Assembly (NCBI GenBank): GCA_018340805.1
Contig: JACMZG010000008.1
Coordinates: 55,180,155 to 55,244,154 of the forward strand
Reading direction: 5' to 3'
DNA length: 64,000 nucleotides
Origin: Microvelia longipes
Taxonomy: Eukaryota > Arthropoda > Insecta > Hemiptera > Veliidae
Shown in pieces: positions 1 through 12,052 of the stretch. The notes beneath the pieces were generated by a model. That model worked only from the letters and a program-made list of their open reading frames with translations, searched no databases and was not told the DNA's origin. Within the stretch, counting starts at the first letter, position 1, and each line of letters starts with the position of its first letter. The translations under genes and the position numbers were made by a program.

Positions 1-311
1 ACACTCCCACAAGTAATAACTGTGTGTGGGGGATAACTATAAAATAAGTAGCGGGAGGATACAGTAACAAAAAGAAAAATTACAAAAACTACAATAGGTT
101 AAGATATTAAGGAAATAATAATAATAATAAATCATATATTTGTTTAAGAAAATACAATCTTGTACAAATAGAAATCTGTGCTGTAAATAAACATGCTTTT
201 GATGCTTCTAATCAAATTAAGAAAAATTAAACAATACCTAATAAATAATAAAAGTAAAATAATATGCGTTGCTTCCTTTTTTTAAATAAACTATCTTTTA
301 GAAAATAAAAT
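1..311. other. No gene; AT-rich 3' flank of LINE
   Basis: AT-rich sequence with a short (AAT)n run near 115-132. It lies beyond the 3' end of the minus-strand LINE that follows and may include its 3' UTR or tail. No coding signal seen. Confidence 0.5.
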
Positions 312-2977
312 TTATAGATGAACTTGTCTTATAATTAAAGACTTGGCTATATAATAATACAGTTTTTTCATAGTGACAAGATCTGGGTTAGTAAATATTT
401 TCGTGAAGAAGGATTTTTTCCTTAATACATCCTGTAAATAATGTTCTCTTATATCTGATAAAACGTTACATTCTAGTAAAAAGTGGTTCATTGAATCATC
501 ATATGAATTACAAAGTTTGCAATAAGTATCTGAATCGAATCTATAATTTTTTCCGTCAATGTATAAAGTAGTTATTTGGGGATTACCGATCCTAATTTGA
601 CTTATTGTTCTAGTGATATTTAAACCAACTCTAAATTTCAGATAAGATTCTCCGTTCGTTGAAAAGGTAGAAATTTCTTTATATAAAGGAGAATAAGACG
701 ATTTAAGAACTCTCTCAACATCTAATTGGTGTAAATAATTATTAAAATTGTTTAACAGGGTAGGAGTAGCTGCAATAAGCTCATTTAAGTTTAAATTTAG
801 CACATACTCGCTATTTATTTTACTGAGGAAGCTTTCCAACTGAGACACCCAATTATACTGCTCATTGTTAATTGCTTTTGACTTAATATGAAGTAGAGAT
901 TGATAACATATTTTGGGGAGTCTATTATCACACATACCCAGTATTTTAGTCAAAGAGAGATCATGGCTTTAAATATTTTAGATTCTACTGGCAGAGAGCC
1001 AGATTCAAGTCTTACCATGTAGTGTGGAGTACAGTTAGGCCAAAAATATATGCTTTTAAAAAATTTAGAATGGACTGATTCTAATTGTTGGGCATATCTA
1101 GGAGCCCAAATTTCTGCAGCATACAACAGGGTAGAGGTAACGATAGAATTAAATAAAGTTACTTTGGTTTCATGCGAGTCAGATTTCATCAGAATAGTTT
1201 TTGTTTTGCACAGTGCCATGTTTCCCTTAGAAATGAATTCTTTGGATGCTAAAGAGAACTTCGCTGAGCTTGAAAACGGCACTCCTAAGTAAGTAAATTG
1301 TTTTACATATTTGAGAGGATTCTCATTGTAAAAGAGAGTTCTAAGCTTTTTCTTTTTTGGGCTTTTAGAAAATTGAACGACTCTAGTTTTGTCTACATTG
1401 ACTTTTAGACCATTTAGAGAGCAGTATTCAAATAATAAATTAAGTATTTCCTGGGCATCAGTCCAGGACTGAGCCAAGAATACAACATCGTCAGCGTAAA
1501 GCAAGAGAAGTAACCTGTGAGCAAAAGAAAAAGACTCCTTTAACCCCTTTTGAGTGAAAAAACTGAATGATATCTGAAATAAAGAGAGCAAAAATAATTG
1601 CAGAAACAGGCTCACCTTGTAAAACTCCTGTAGAAACCTTTACTTTCTCTGAAGGAACATTATTTACGTTAACAAAAACATTTGCTACATCATACAGATT
1701 TTTTAATATATTGATCAACTTTGGGCTCATCCCTAATTTAATCATCTTGTTCCATAAAAGAAAGTGTACAATTGAATCAAAGGCCTTTGAGAAGTCCACA
1801 AAAATCACAATGACATAAGGAGAACCTGTTAATAGTTGAATATTAATCGCCGAAGAAAGAGTGAAAAGATTGTCTAGACAACCTCTTCCTCTCCTAAATC
1901 CTGATTGTTCTTCAGGTAAAAGATCTAAACTCTCAGCCCATAGAATTATCCTTTCAAGGATAATATTACTAAATATTTTCTCAATTGTATTTAATAGAGC
2001 AATTCCCCTATAGTTTGAGCAATCCGATTTGCTTCCTTTTTTGTGGAGCATGGTAAGTTTAATTTCACCCCAACATTGGGGGATAATTTCAGTATCCAGA
2101 ATGACATTGAACATATTTTGAAGATAATGGACCTATTCGGCAGGAAGATTTTTGAAAAATTCATAACTCAGACCATCTAATCCCGGTGTTTTGTTATTCT
2201 TACATTTTTTTAGTGCATATTCTACCTCCTCTAAGGAGATAGATTTATCCAAAATTGGATGAGTTTGATAATGATTAATTATTTCAGTTGGTAAAGGCGT
2301 ATTAGTTCTTTTAGGATATAATGTGGATAAGTATTTATACCAATCATCAACAGAGATAGGGAGTTATAAACAGCGTTTGAAGAAAATATGTTTACAGTTT
2401 TCCAAAACGATTTAGAGTCTTTTGTGTTTGATAATGCATCTAAAAGATTAGTATGATAAGCCTTCCTAGAGCAACGCAATGTCTTGCGATATTCTGTTTT
2501 TAGGAAACATAAATAATTAAGCTCATCTTGGTTCTTAAAGTGTTCTTTTCGACACGCTTTTAATTGCTTACGCCAAAGTTCTTTTAGGGCTAAGCATTCA
2601 AAGTTGATCCAAGAAGGTTTTTGAAATTGGTTACTTCCAGACTTAGGCTTTATGTAAGACATATTATTCGCATTAGTACTCGATTTAATAGAATTAATGA
2701 TATTATTATTAAGGACATCAGGAGACAAACTATTAAGGTACAAAGTTTTATTTTGAGACATAGAGATTTGATATTTTATTTGGTTTTCTTTATTCCATTT
2801 AAAGCCTTGGGTTTTAGGTTGTTTAGGTTGTAATGCATTATTTTTAGCTTGATTATTTTGGGACCATATATTAATACAACAGGGTAGATGGTCTGAGTGC
2901 AGATTTGTAGAAATATTAAAGGAAGATACTAAAGGTAAACAAGCCGCCGATAGCCAAATGTAATCAATAATGCTCAC
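312..2977 (-). mobile_element. 5'-truncated, frameshifted LINE (non-LTR retrotransposon)
   Basis: Minus-strand pieces in the correct LINE order. First (2279-2977) is the very end of an apurinic-type endonuclease, with an S-x-IDYIWLS motif and a catalytic-type SDHLP. Next (1491-2114) are the reverse transcriptase fingers and palm, with FVDFSKAFDS and GVLQGEPVSAIIFALF. Then (950-1615) comes the YADDVVFL catalytic box and thumb. Last (312-953) is a C-terminal Cys/His knuckle (CKLCN...NHFLLEC). The frame changes near 1500-1560, in the stretch between the palm and YADD, and again before the knuckle part, so no intact protein is made. Everything upstream of the endonuclease tail is missing, a usual 5' truncation. 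Clade not assigned. It lies either in DERA intron 1 or upstream of DERA. Confidence 0.85.
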
Positions 2978-2979
2978 AC

Positions 2980-3608
2980 CACGATTAAGGAAATAAAAAC
3001 GTATAATAAAAATAGAATAATAATAATGTAGATTAGAAAATATTGTAGTAGAATAATAAAAAGAATAGTTAAAATAATAATAATAGTAAATAGACTATAT
3101 CAGATTAAAAACAAAACTATTACTGCAGGAGTTTTATTGGAACTATTCCTTTAAATCTTGATACCTTTCATTTCCTTATATTTACTGATTGTTTATATTT
3201 ATTTATGTATTTATTTCTACAATTAATAAGTATAAACCGTTTAATGCTATATTAAAAATTGTATTTAAAGAATTAGCCTGTATAGACATAAAAAAATTCA
3301 AATACAAAAAATTTACAAGTATGAAGTGCTACAAATATCAATACTAGTTATAATTACAAAATTTAGGTATTTTTGAAAAGAATTTGGTAAGATAATATAC
3401 CTTTTCTCTGTATTAAAAGGCTAGCAATATTAAAGATAAAAAGTAAATTAATATGAAATTCCATTCAGTTATTAAAAATTTAAGCATTTGGAATAAATTT
3501 AGAGGTTAAAAATCAAATTGAGGAATATTAAAGAGAATAAGGCAACAAAAAATCTTCAGTATTATCAAATAAAAATATCTCTTATAATAAGATGCTTTAT
3601 CTTTCCAG
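2980..3608. other. AT-rich non-coding stretch before DERA exon 2
   Basis: Very AT-rich, with many AATAAT runs up to 3100. The end is the splice acceptor of DERA (pyrimidine-rich ...tttatctttccag, ending 3608). DERA should have a short first exon supplying roughly 10-15 N-terminal residues and ending in phase 1. I did not find a convincing one here, so it may lie beyond the LINE or outside the window. Confidence 0.4.
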
Positions 3609-3802
3609 ACGGTGACTGGCTAAAGAACTGTGTTGTTAATGAAACTGGGATTGAAGATAGAGTTAAATATATTAAACAACAATGTTTATTTAGCAACCTG
3701 AAACACGAAGCTGCTTGGCTCTTGAAGGCTGTTACTCTGATTGATCTCACTACACTAGCTGGTGATGATACTTCAACTAATGTTAACAAACTCTGTTGTA
3801 AA
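3609..3802 (+). CDS. DERA: DERA exon 2
   Basis: Runs from the acceptor ctttccag|ac to the donor aaa|gtaagt. It starts in phase 1 (first two bases complete a codon) and ends on a codon boundary. It encodes the helical N-terminal part and the first strand of the TIM barrel, with the motif LIDLTTLAGDDTSTNV. Confidence 0.93.
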
Positions 3803-6800
3803 GTAAGTGAGTGAGTCAGCTAAAAATATGGTCCTAATGTTCTTGTGTTTACAGCATGATTTGGAAATTAATACTGAATGGAGGATCTAGAATATGGGAA
3901 ATCATATTCATACTTTCAAAAAGGCAACCAGTGTTGGATTTATAATTTTTTGTGACCAGCTTCCTTTTACAGGTTTGCATATATGGTTCATTTTACAGAA
4001 TGACATATACACCATATATGCCAGTTTTTGAAGATGATAACAGGAGTTCTATTATCAGTTATGACATTAAAACTTTTATAATATTCAGCAATATATTTCT
4101 TTTAAGCAATATATTTAACTGGCCTGAAAATTGTTTATTAATAAAGAATGCATTATAATCTTTTCAACAACCTGTTGCTAGTTCTAATATATTTGTTGAA
4201 TGGGATTTGTTTTAAATTTATAACCTTAGGAATTTTGTAATAAATCACAATTAACTTAGAAAAGTTTTACCAGTAAATTTATGCACCTGATTTTTGCAAA
4301 CAGGAAAAACTTATTTTTTATGGTTCCTTAAATTCATAAAGCTCAAGCCTGTAGAGAGGAATAAAAAAAGAAAATTATTAAATAAATTAAAGGAATTATT
4401 AGTTTAAAAGTATAAACAAGTCTATGTTGTAATGTAGGGGTATTTTTTTTTAATGTTTATGATGTATTAAATTTTTATATTTTTAATTGATTCTATGCAG
4501 GCAGCCCATCCTGTTCCTAAGGATACTTTGGACAAACTGCTTTCTGATGATAAGTCATCTGAGAATGTGTCAGATCTAATAACAACGGCTGCTGTCTGTG
4601 TTTATCCATCTAGGGTTTCCGATGCTGTAAACCAGCTAAAACTACTACAATGCAAAATCCCTGTTGCTTCAGGTATACTCAAGACCTTAGGTCATTTTTT
4701 ATTTTATAGATAAAATTTCATATTCTATTTATCTATCATCAATTATTTTAGAATCTTGTTATTTTCGTGTTAATACTTCAGACAGAATGGCAACAAATGC
4801 TTAGGTTCATTTCTTGTAAAGTTGGCTGGTGAAAAAATCACCAGACATAAATTCATAACGATCAAGCCTCTGTAGTAATAAATAAAAAAATTAAATAACT
4901 AGTCTGGGCTTGACTATTACTTGTATATTATAATTATATTACTTGTATTAAACCCTATAACTAAAGTGATGAAAAATTTATACAGTGGGTGTGGAGGACA
5001 CAGTTCTAGACGTTTCTGTTTTTTAGTTTGCCGTTTCTCCTCTGCTGCTGGTCAGGTCACCTTGTGCCCCATGTACAAAATTATTATTTCTTAATTTCTA
5101 AAGTTAAAATTATTTATAGGGACTTTTAATAACGTTAAAAATTATATTAATTATTTTAGATTTAGATATAAAATTTCATAAAATAAAAATGTATAATATC
5201 TGTTATTTTTAACTAGATATCATGATAACTATGACGTGCAGAAATCAAAATTTAATTTGCAAGTTGATTGTGTTTTGTATTTGTCCTTTTAATGGAATAA
5301 TGCACCATTTATTCTATTTTCTAAATAAATAATTTTATAAACATTTAAGAAGAATAAAAAATGTGCATAAATAAGTTAAAAATTGAATTGCTTACATTCT
5401 TTATAGACATAAAAAGATGTCTCCATTTAAAACTAATAACAATATTGATGAAGGCAACACAAGGTTAAAAACTTGCACTGGTTGTGGTTGTTCATGCTAC
5501 TACCCCCAGTTTTAGGATCACCTCAAACTTGCCCTCTCCTCTACTGTGTGAATTTCTACATTACTTTACCTCTAACTTCATATAACCCCTTTACATATGT
5601 CTTGCAAATACACCCAAATATCAGATTTTAGTTAATTTTTGTACAGTTCTTTAATTTCTTGCTAAAGTCTCTTATTATATTTTAATTTCTTTATATAGTG
5701 TTTAGCATTTATTTTTTAGTTGCTACTGGATTTCCTAGTGGCCAGTATCCATTAAAAACAAGATTATTGGAGATCGAGTACTGCATTGAACAAGGAGCAA
5801 AAGAAATAGATATAGTTTTAGATAGAAGTCTTGTAATTAGTGGAAAATGGGAGATGGTTTATGAGGAAGTTAAGTCTATGGTAGAAACTTGTGGCAATAA
5901 AGCTCATCTTAAAGCTATTTTAGCTACTGGGGAGTGTGGCTCTTTAGATAATGTGGCAAAAGCATCACTTGCTTGCATCATGGCTGGAGCTGATTTTATT
6001 AAAACATCTACAGGTTGGTTTCACAATTTATTTACTTTAAACTTTTTATACTTTAGATGGGTGAAATAAATGTTAAACACTGACTTCTTGTATGTACCTT
6101 TTGATTTTGAATACAGTTAAAAATGTATAACCTTACTTTAAACTTTTTACTTTTCCTCATTTATTCCGTAGGTATATAGGAATTATATATGTCACCGGAA
6201 TTATCTGTTTTAGATGTTTTTAAGGCCTCCTGAGTGGTTTTCGCAAAGTTGTCTGTCTGTATGTGTGTGTGTGTATGTTTCTGTTATCATCGTAGCTCCT
6301 AATGTATTTAAGCTAAAGAGTTAAAATTTTGTACAAAAATTTAAGCGTATCCGATGCTGGGAGGATGAGTGTAGCGAATCCAATGAAATAAGGAAAAGCT
6401 CCAAAGTACCCTGTAGCCGATTTTTTAATCTAGGCATCTCTTTTATGTACTTTAATAGTATCGATAGCAATAACTTCACCAGTCACTTCACCCACAATAG
6501 GAAGTTAAAAATATTAATTTATTACTAACAATGTGATCAAAAATATTGATTACACTACCTCAAACAAAAAAGCACAATTCATTATAAGATAAAAGAAGTG
6601 CAAAAACAATGCATTATTTAGTTTCTTTTTGCACGATTAATTTTAATTTAATTTAATTTATTTAAATTAAATATTTTATTTTAATTTATCAGCTAATATT
6701 TTCTTCTCTAATCCATAGGAAAATAATGTAATATAGTAACTAGAGAATAATGCCTCCCTCCATGGCTCAAGAATATGTTTTTATTATTCTTTAGTGGAGA

Positions 6801-9800
6801 GTTCAACCTGATATATAAAGATTGTATTTTTTTTATAAAATAAAGGTAATTTAAAAAAATTGAATCAGAGCCTTTTGACAGAATATCTAGGTACCAGTCT
6901 CTTTATCAGTATAACAATAGTTATTTATGCACCAAGGGAGTAAAGAATGCTATTATTTCTCTTAGCAGTTAGTTGGTTCCTAAGGCGTAAGCCAAGGGAA
7001 CCAAAGTATTTAACTCCCGAGGCGAAGCCGACAGATTTATGTGTTTAACTCCCGAGGCAAAGCCGAGGTAATTATGACTATTAACTCCCGAGGCGAAGCC
7101 GAGGAAGGTAATTGCGAAGGGAATAATAACATTTTACTCCCAAGGTGCATACAAGATTTTATCTCCAGGCGTTGATTTTATTATTTTTAAGTTTTGTTGT
7201 ATTTTATTCTAATTTTTTTGGGTCGGAACCCCAAAAAATTTTGGGGTTGCTGCCCCAAAAAAATGTTATTGCTCCTAACAACTTCTTTTGACCTAAAAAG
7301 GATTTTGAGCCAATATTTTTTTTTGTTTGGGTCCCCCTCATAAATTTTGGGGGTGCCACCCCCGGGAAAATTTAAAAAAAGTTAAGTCATCTGCATAAAT
7401 TTAGAGCATACCATTCCCCTAAAAAATTGATATAATTGGCTCTAATAACCCAATAATAGGAAACACTTTTTATTCCCAAGGGAGAAAAAGTTACTTTTTA
7501 CTTCCAAGGGAGTGACAAGTTACTTTTTCTCCCTTGGGAGTGAAAAGTTACTTTTTCTCCCTTGGGAGTGAAAAGTGCTTCTTTACTCTCTAAAAACTAG
7601 TCAATAAACTTTACATTATACACCGTCTGGTGATAAACTTAATTATAATTATACATTCCAGAAGACACATTTTTATAAATTCTATAGAGATTTTATTTGT
7701 GAATTGGTGCACCATTTTAATGAGTCAGTTTATATGAAAATACTCAATATAGAGAATAGAGTGTTGATCAAAGATACATAATCTTTGGCTTTGTCATGGT
7801 TTCTATTATATATGTTTAATTGTTGAAAGGGAATATTATTATTTGTACTCAAGTAATTGTATAATTTTAATTGCAGGTAAAGAAGCAGTTAACGCTACTT
7901 TACAATTTGGTTTAGTTATGTGTCGAATCATACGTTTTTACTTTCTTAAAACTGGGAAAAAGGTAAAAAATATTTTGTTTTATTATTTTTTTCTATTATC
8001 ATGGTGCCAATTATTTATTTCATTTGTGGTAAGAGTGAAGACAAGAGTCTCTCCACAAGTATTATTTCTTATGTAAGTGCTTTCAACCTCCTTAGAGATC
8101 ATCATTAGTGCCTAAACAAATGAGTAAATAAAGTGTACAAGTATGTCATGTACCCTATTGCATAATTTTGATTATACATTTTATATAATCTATCAATAAA
8201 TGAATTCGTTCTTAGCTTATTGCCTATCTTTCCTGTTTGTAACAGTTTTATTGATCAGTACAACAACAATGAATATAAATTTTACAAGTATTGTTGGAAA
8301 CATTATTTGCTTATAATGGCATGGAGGACCCGATAGAGAAACAAGTGGGAAGTATCTTCTCTATGAAGTCTGACTTGCAAATTCCTCATTGTACTATATA
8401 TGTGGTACACATAGATTCAGCTTGCACAGGATCTTTCACTTGGCTTAAAGAAGAGATCAATGTTTTGAATTTGCTGAAATTAACTTGCAACTTAAAGTTG
8501 CTGGGCTTCAAGTTGCAAGCCTTTACTATATAGGACTGAAGTAAGTCAGAGAGCACAAAACTTTATTATTTTGAGACTTAACTTCAAAATTGTGGAAGAT
8601 AAACCTCATGATCTTGAAGTTTATTGTGTTTTTGCTGTTGTTCGTTTCATTTTTGTTTTGTTTTACTTGTTTGTTCAGCCACTAATAAGCTTTCCTCTTA
8701 GTAATTTGAACAAGCTTTGCTGATCATTATTTATTTGTGAAGAGACTCGTTTTCTTTGATCCTAACTTATTTATTACTCCAGTGGTAACTTGACTGCCAA
8801 TCATACAAATTATTTCATTCAAGTTAATATTTTTTAATATATTATTTTTTGTATTGATTTTTTAAAATTATAAACTTTATCAATTAAAGGGAAATAAAGA
8901 GATGTATCCTCATCATAATCATTATTAAAGATTTTTTTGGGGATAGAGGGAAGGGGTAGAATGGTGGAGGATTTTTAGTTGCTGAGTTGAAGGAGGAGAT
9001 AAACACCTCTAGCTAATTTTGTCTAATATATTCTTATTTTCAGCTATTGCATTCAGTGGCGTAGCCAGGGGGGGGGCTGAGGGGCTTCAGCCCCCCCCCC
9101 CCCGAAATTTTTACATAACCTAAACCCGCAATAAATGTGTGAAAAAAAGCTGTAAAAAATATATAAAATAATAAATTAAATAACATATATTTTTTAACAA
9201 TAAACTTATAAATAAATATCATAATATATCAAATACATATATAAAAATAGAAAGATATACAAATAATTTGAAAACAGTGAAAAATACAAAGTAAAGTAGG
9301 CTTGTCCGAAATATTATCTCGAAGTTCCAATTACGACATAACGGTCAGTTAGGTCTTTCAGTAATAACTGTGTGACCTGTGCTTAGAATAATACTATACA
9401 TAGAAGGAGCACAGGACCGTAAACACAATGTAATACCACTGATAACACGAAAGCCAGTTATCATGATAAATCCATTTTTTAACCATCAAAATCGGTCCAG
9501 TAAAACCGGAGATACAAATGTTGAAAGATTACTGAAAAAACATCTAAAAAGCATACATTTTTGTTCAAAAACGCATAAAAACCTTGAAATGTCATGTTTT
9601 CCCATATTAACATGTTTAAGAATTAGGCAGACTTAAAAATCATACATATTTTGTTAAACTGCAGGTAATATGGAGTTGTTCTAGAGAAAGAAGTCAGCAC
9701 AGCTAATATGTGATGACTTAATGACCGACATATAATGCTGAAAGATAGGTAAAAACTTAAATTGTAGAAAAATACACTTTTTTTCAGCATTATATGTCGG

Positions 9801-10785
9801 TCATTAAGTCATCACATATTAGAGCTGTACTGATTTCTTTCTCTAGAACAACTCTATATTACCTGTAGCTTAACAGAATATGCATAATTTTTAAGTCTGC
9901 CTAATTCCTAAACATGTTCATATGGAAAAACATGACATTTAAAGGTTTTTGTGCGTTTTTGGACAAAAATGTATGCTTATTAGATGTTTTTTCGGTAATC
10001 TTTCAACATTTGTATCTCCGGTTTTACTGGACCAAATGGATGGTTAAAAATGGATTTATCACAAATTTAATAAACTTTAAAAAACAACCCTTTAAATTTT
10101 TTGATAAAATCAATAGGAACACCGTTATTGGGCAAAAACAGAATTTGAGTTTATTTTACGGATTTTAAAGGGGCCCCGGGGCTAAGATTCCCTTATCAGA
10201 AATGGCAGACTAAGTCAAGTGAATGTAAGAGAGAGCCAGAATAAGTCGATCTAGTGGGTTAAACCTTTGGGGCTAGATGGTCACGTTTTATGCGTCTGGC
10301 TCTTGGACTATAATATATGACTTATAAAAGTTAATTTCAAATGGAACGTAGGCAAAAAGCGAGAAATTAAACCACGCCTACTTAGTTGAAAAGTAGGTCT
10401 GCCGCAGCGCTAGCGTCGATCGGAATCCAAATTTTCCCACCATGGGGTCGACAGTCTTACTGTTTAAGTATATATAGTCTCTGGTTTGTACAATCCGGTA
10501 AATGACATGTACCCCTGATGTCGCCGACTATTTCAAAATTTACTTAATATAATATTATAATAAAAATTAAATGTTTTATTAATTTTACGTTATAAAAAAT
10601 TGTAATACAATATGTGCAAAATACATTTTTGTTTTATAACTATGTGTATTTTATTGATTATATACTTTACCAGAAACAATTTATTTATTTATTTAATATA
10701 AAAATAATATTATTATTTAATAATAAATAAAAAAAAACAATGTATACATTGTAATCTTGTCTATATTTTAACGGTATATATATAT

Positions 10786-10860
<75 letters not shown>

Positions 10861-12020
10861 ATATAAAATTTTTAACATTCAGCCCCCCCCCCGAAATTAA
10901 ATCCTGGCTACGCCACTGATTGCATTGTTTTTATTTTAAATAGAAATGCTTATAAATTTGGAATATATTATCGTACATAAGCCTTTAAATTTTTTTATTT
11001 TTTCATTACATTTATTATATAGTTTTTATAACATTTTTGGATGGAATTGTATCTACGTCTAACATTTAAAACTACAATTTTTCCTAATAATATGTATATA
11101 TAAGTGAGTTGTTTATTACTCCTACATATAATCTTCTGATCGCACAACATCTTTTTGGCACTTCTTTAGATAGTTACTCCCTTTTTGGGGAGTACATTAC
11201 TGCTTTTTTTTATCTATGTAACCTTCTTTAGATTGTTACTCCCCTTTGACAAATCAGACTGGTAACTCCCTTTTTTGGTTACTACCCTTAATTTTTTTAT
11301 TTTATTACTAATTTTTATTTATTTTACCTTATTATACGCCCTTACCCGGGGATGTATAGTAGGATGTAGAATAGAGGAAAGACAAAGGAATGACATCTTA
11401 ACTAAGGGAAGTAACCATTTAAAGAAGGTCTCTGAGTAACCTTCTTCAGATGGTTACTCCCCACCCCGCTATGAAAGGAGTAACCTTTTTCAGATAGTTA
11501 CTTCTGTACATCGCTATCTTATGCTATTTAACTTCATGCTTTATAGTTACATTTGTGCCAAGTTGTGTGTATTTTCCATATTTACTTTATTAATGACATT
11601 TGTCATTTTAGATTGACAAATACTAATAATATATTTTATATTATATATAATATTGTTTTATTTCATTTTAACAAATACTAATAATAACAAGAATAACTTT
11701 ATTTATTTATAAATTACATGATTACATCATATTTTTTTACAATTTTAGAAAGGTATTTTATGTTTATTATTTGATTATCATTTATGTTAATTTATTTATT
11801 AGTATTTTATGTTACACCTTCTTCAAAAAGCGGTAATGGTTGAAGCTGAAGACAGTTATATAATATATAGTTGCTATTTAAATTATTTTTTAATAATCTA
11901 GTGTTTATTATTTTTCATTGGTAGTTAAAATGTATTATAAAATAGGTTTTACAATTTATGTATTCATTCCAAGATTATTTTATTATTTATTTATTTATTG
12001 TGGAGCTTAATTAAACATTA

Positions 12021-12052
<32 letters not shown>

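Larger units (their letters stand above)
9054..10918. mobile_element. hAT-type non-autonomous DNA transposon
   Basis: Termini cagtggcgtagccagg...cctggctacgccactg form perfect inverted repeats, followed inward by G-rich and C-rich runs. Both sides carry the 8-bp target duplication ATTGCATT (9046-9053 and 10919-10926). TIR start and TSD length are those of the hAT superfamily. No transposase frame is present, so the element must be mobilised in trans. The centre is a 600-bp fold-back (9464-10061), and an AT microsatellite lies near the right end. The matching copy is at 29809-31640. Confidence 0.9.

Noticed and set aside
8291..8533. 80-residue frame in DERA intron 5, also present at 29049-29291
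   Set aside because: Presence in both copies only reflects the duplicated assembly; no recognisable domain.
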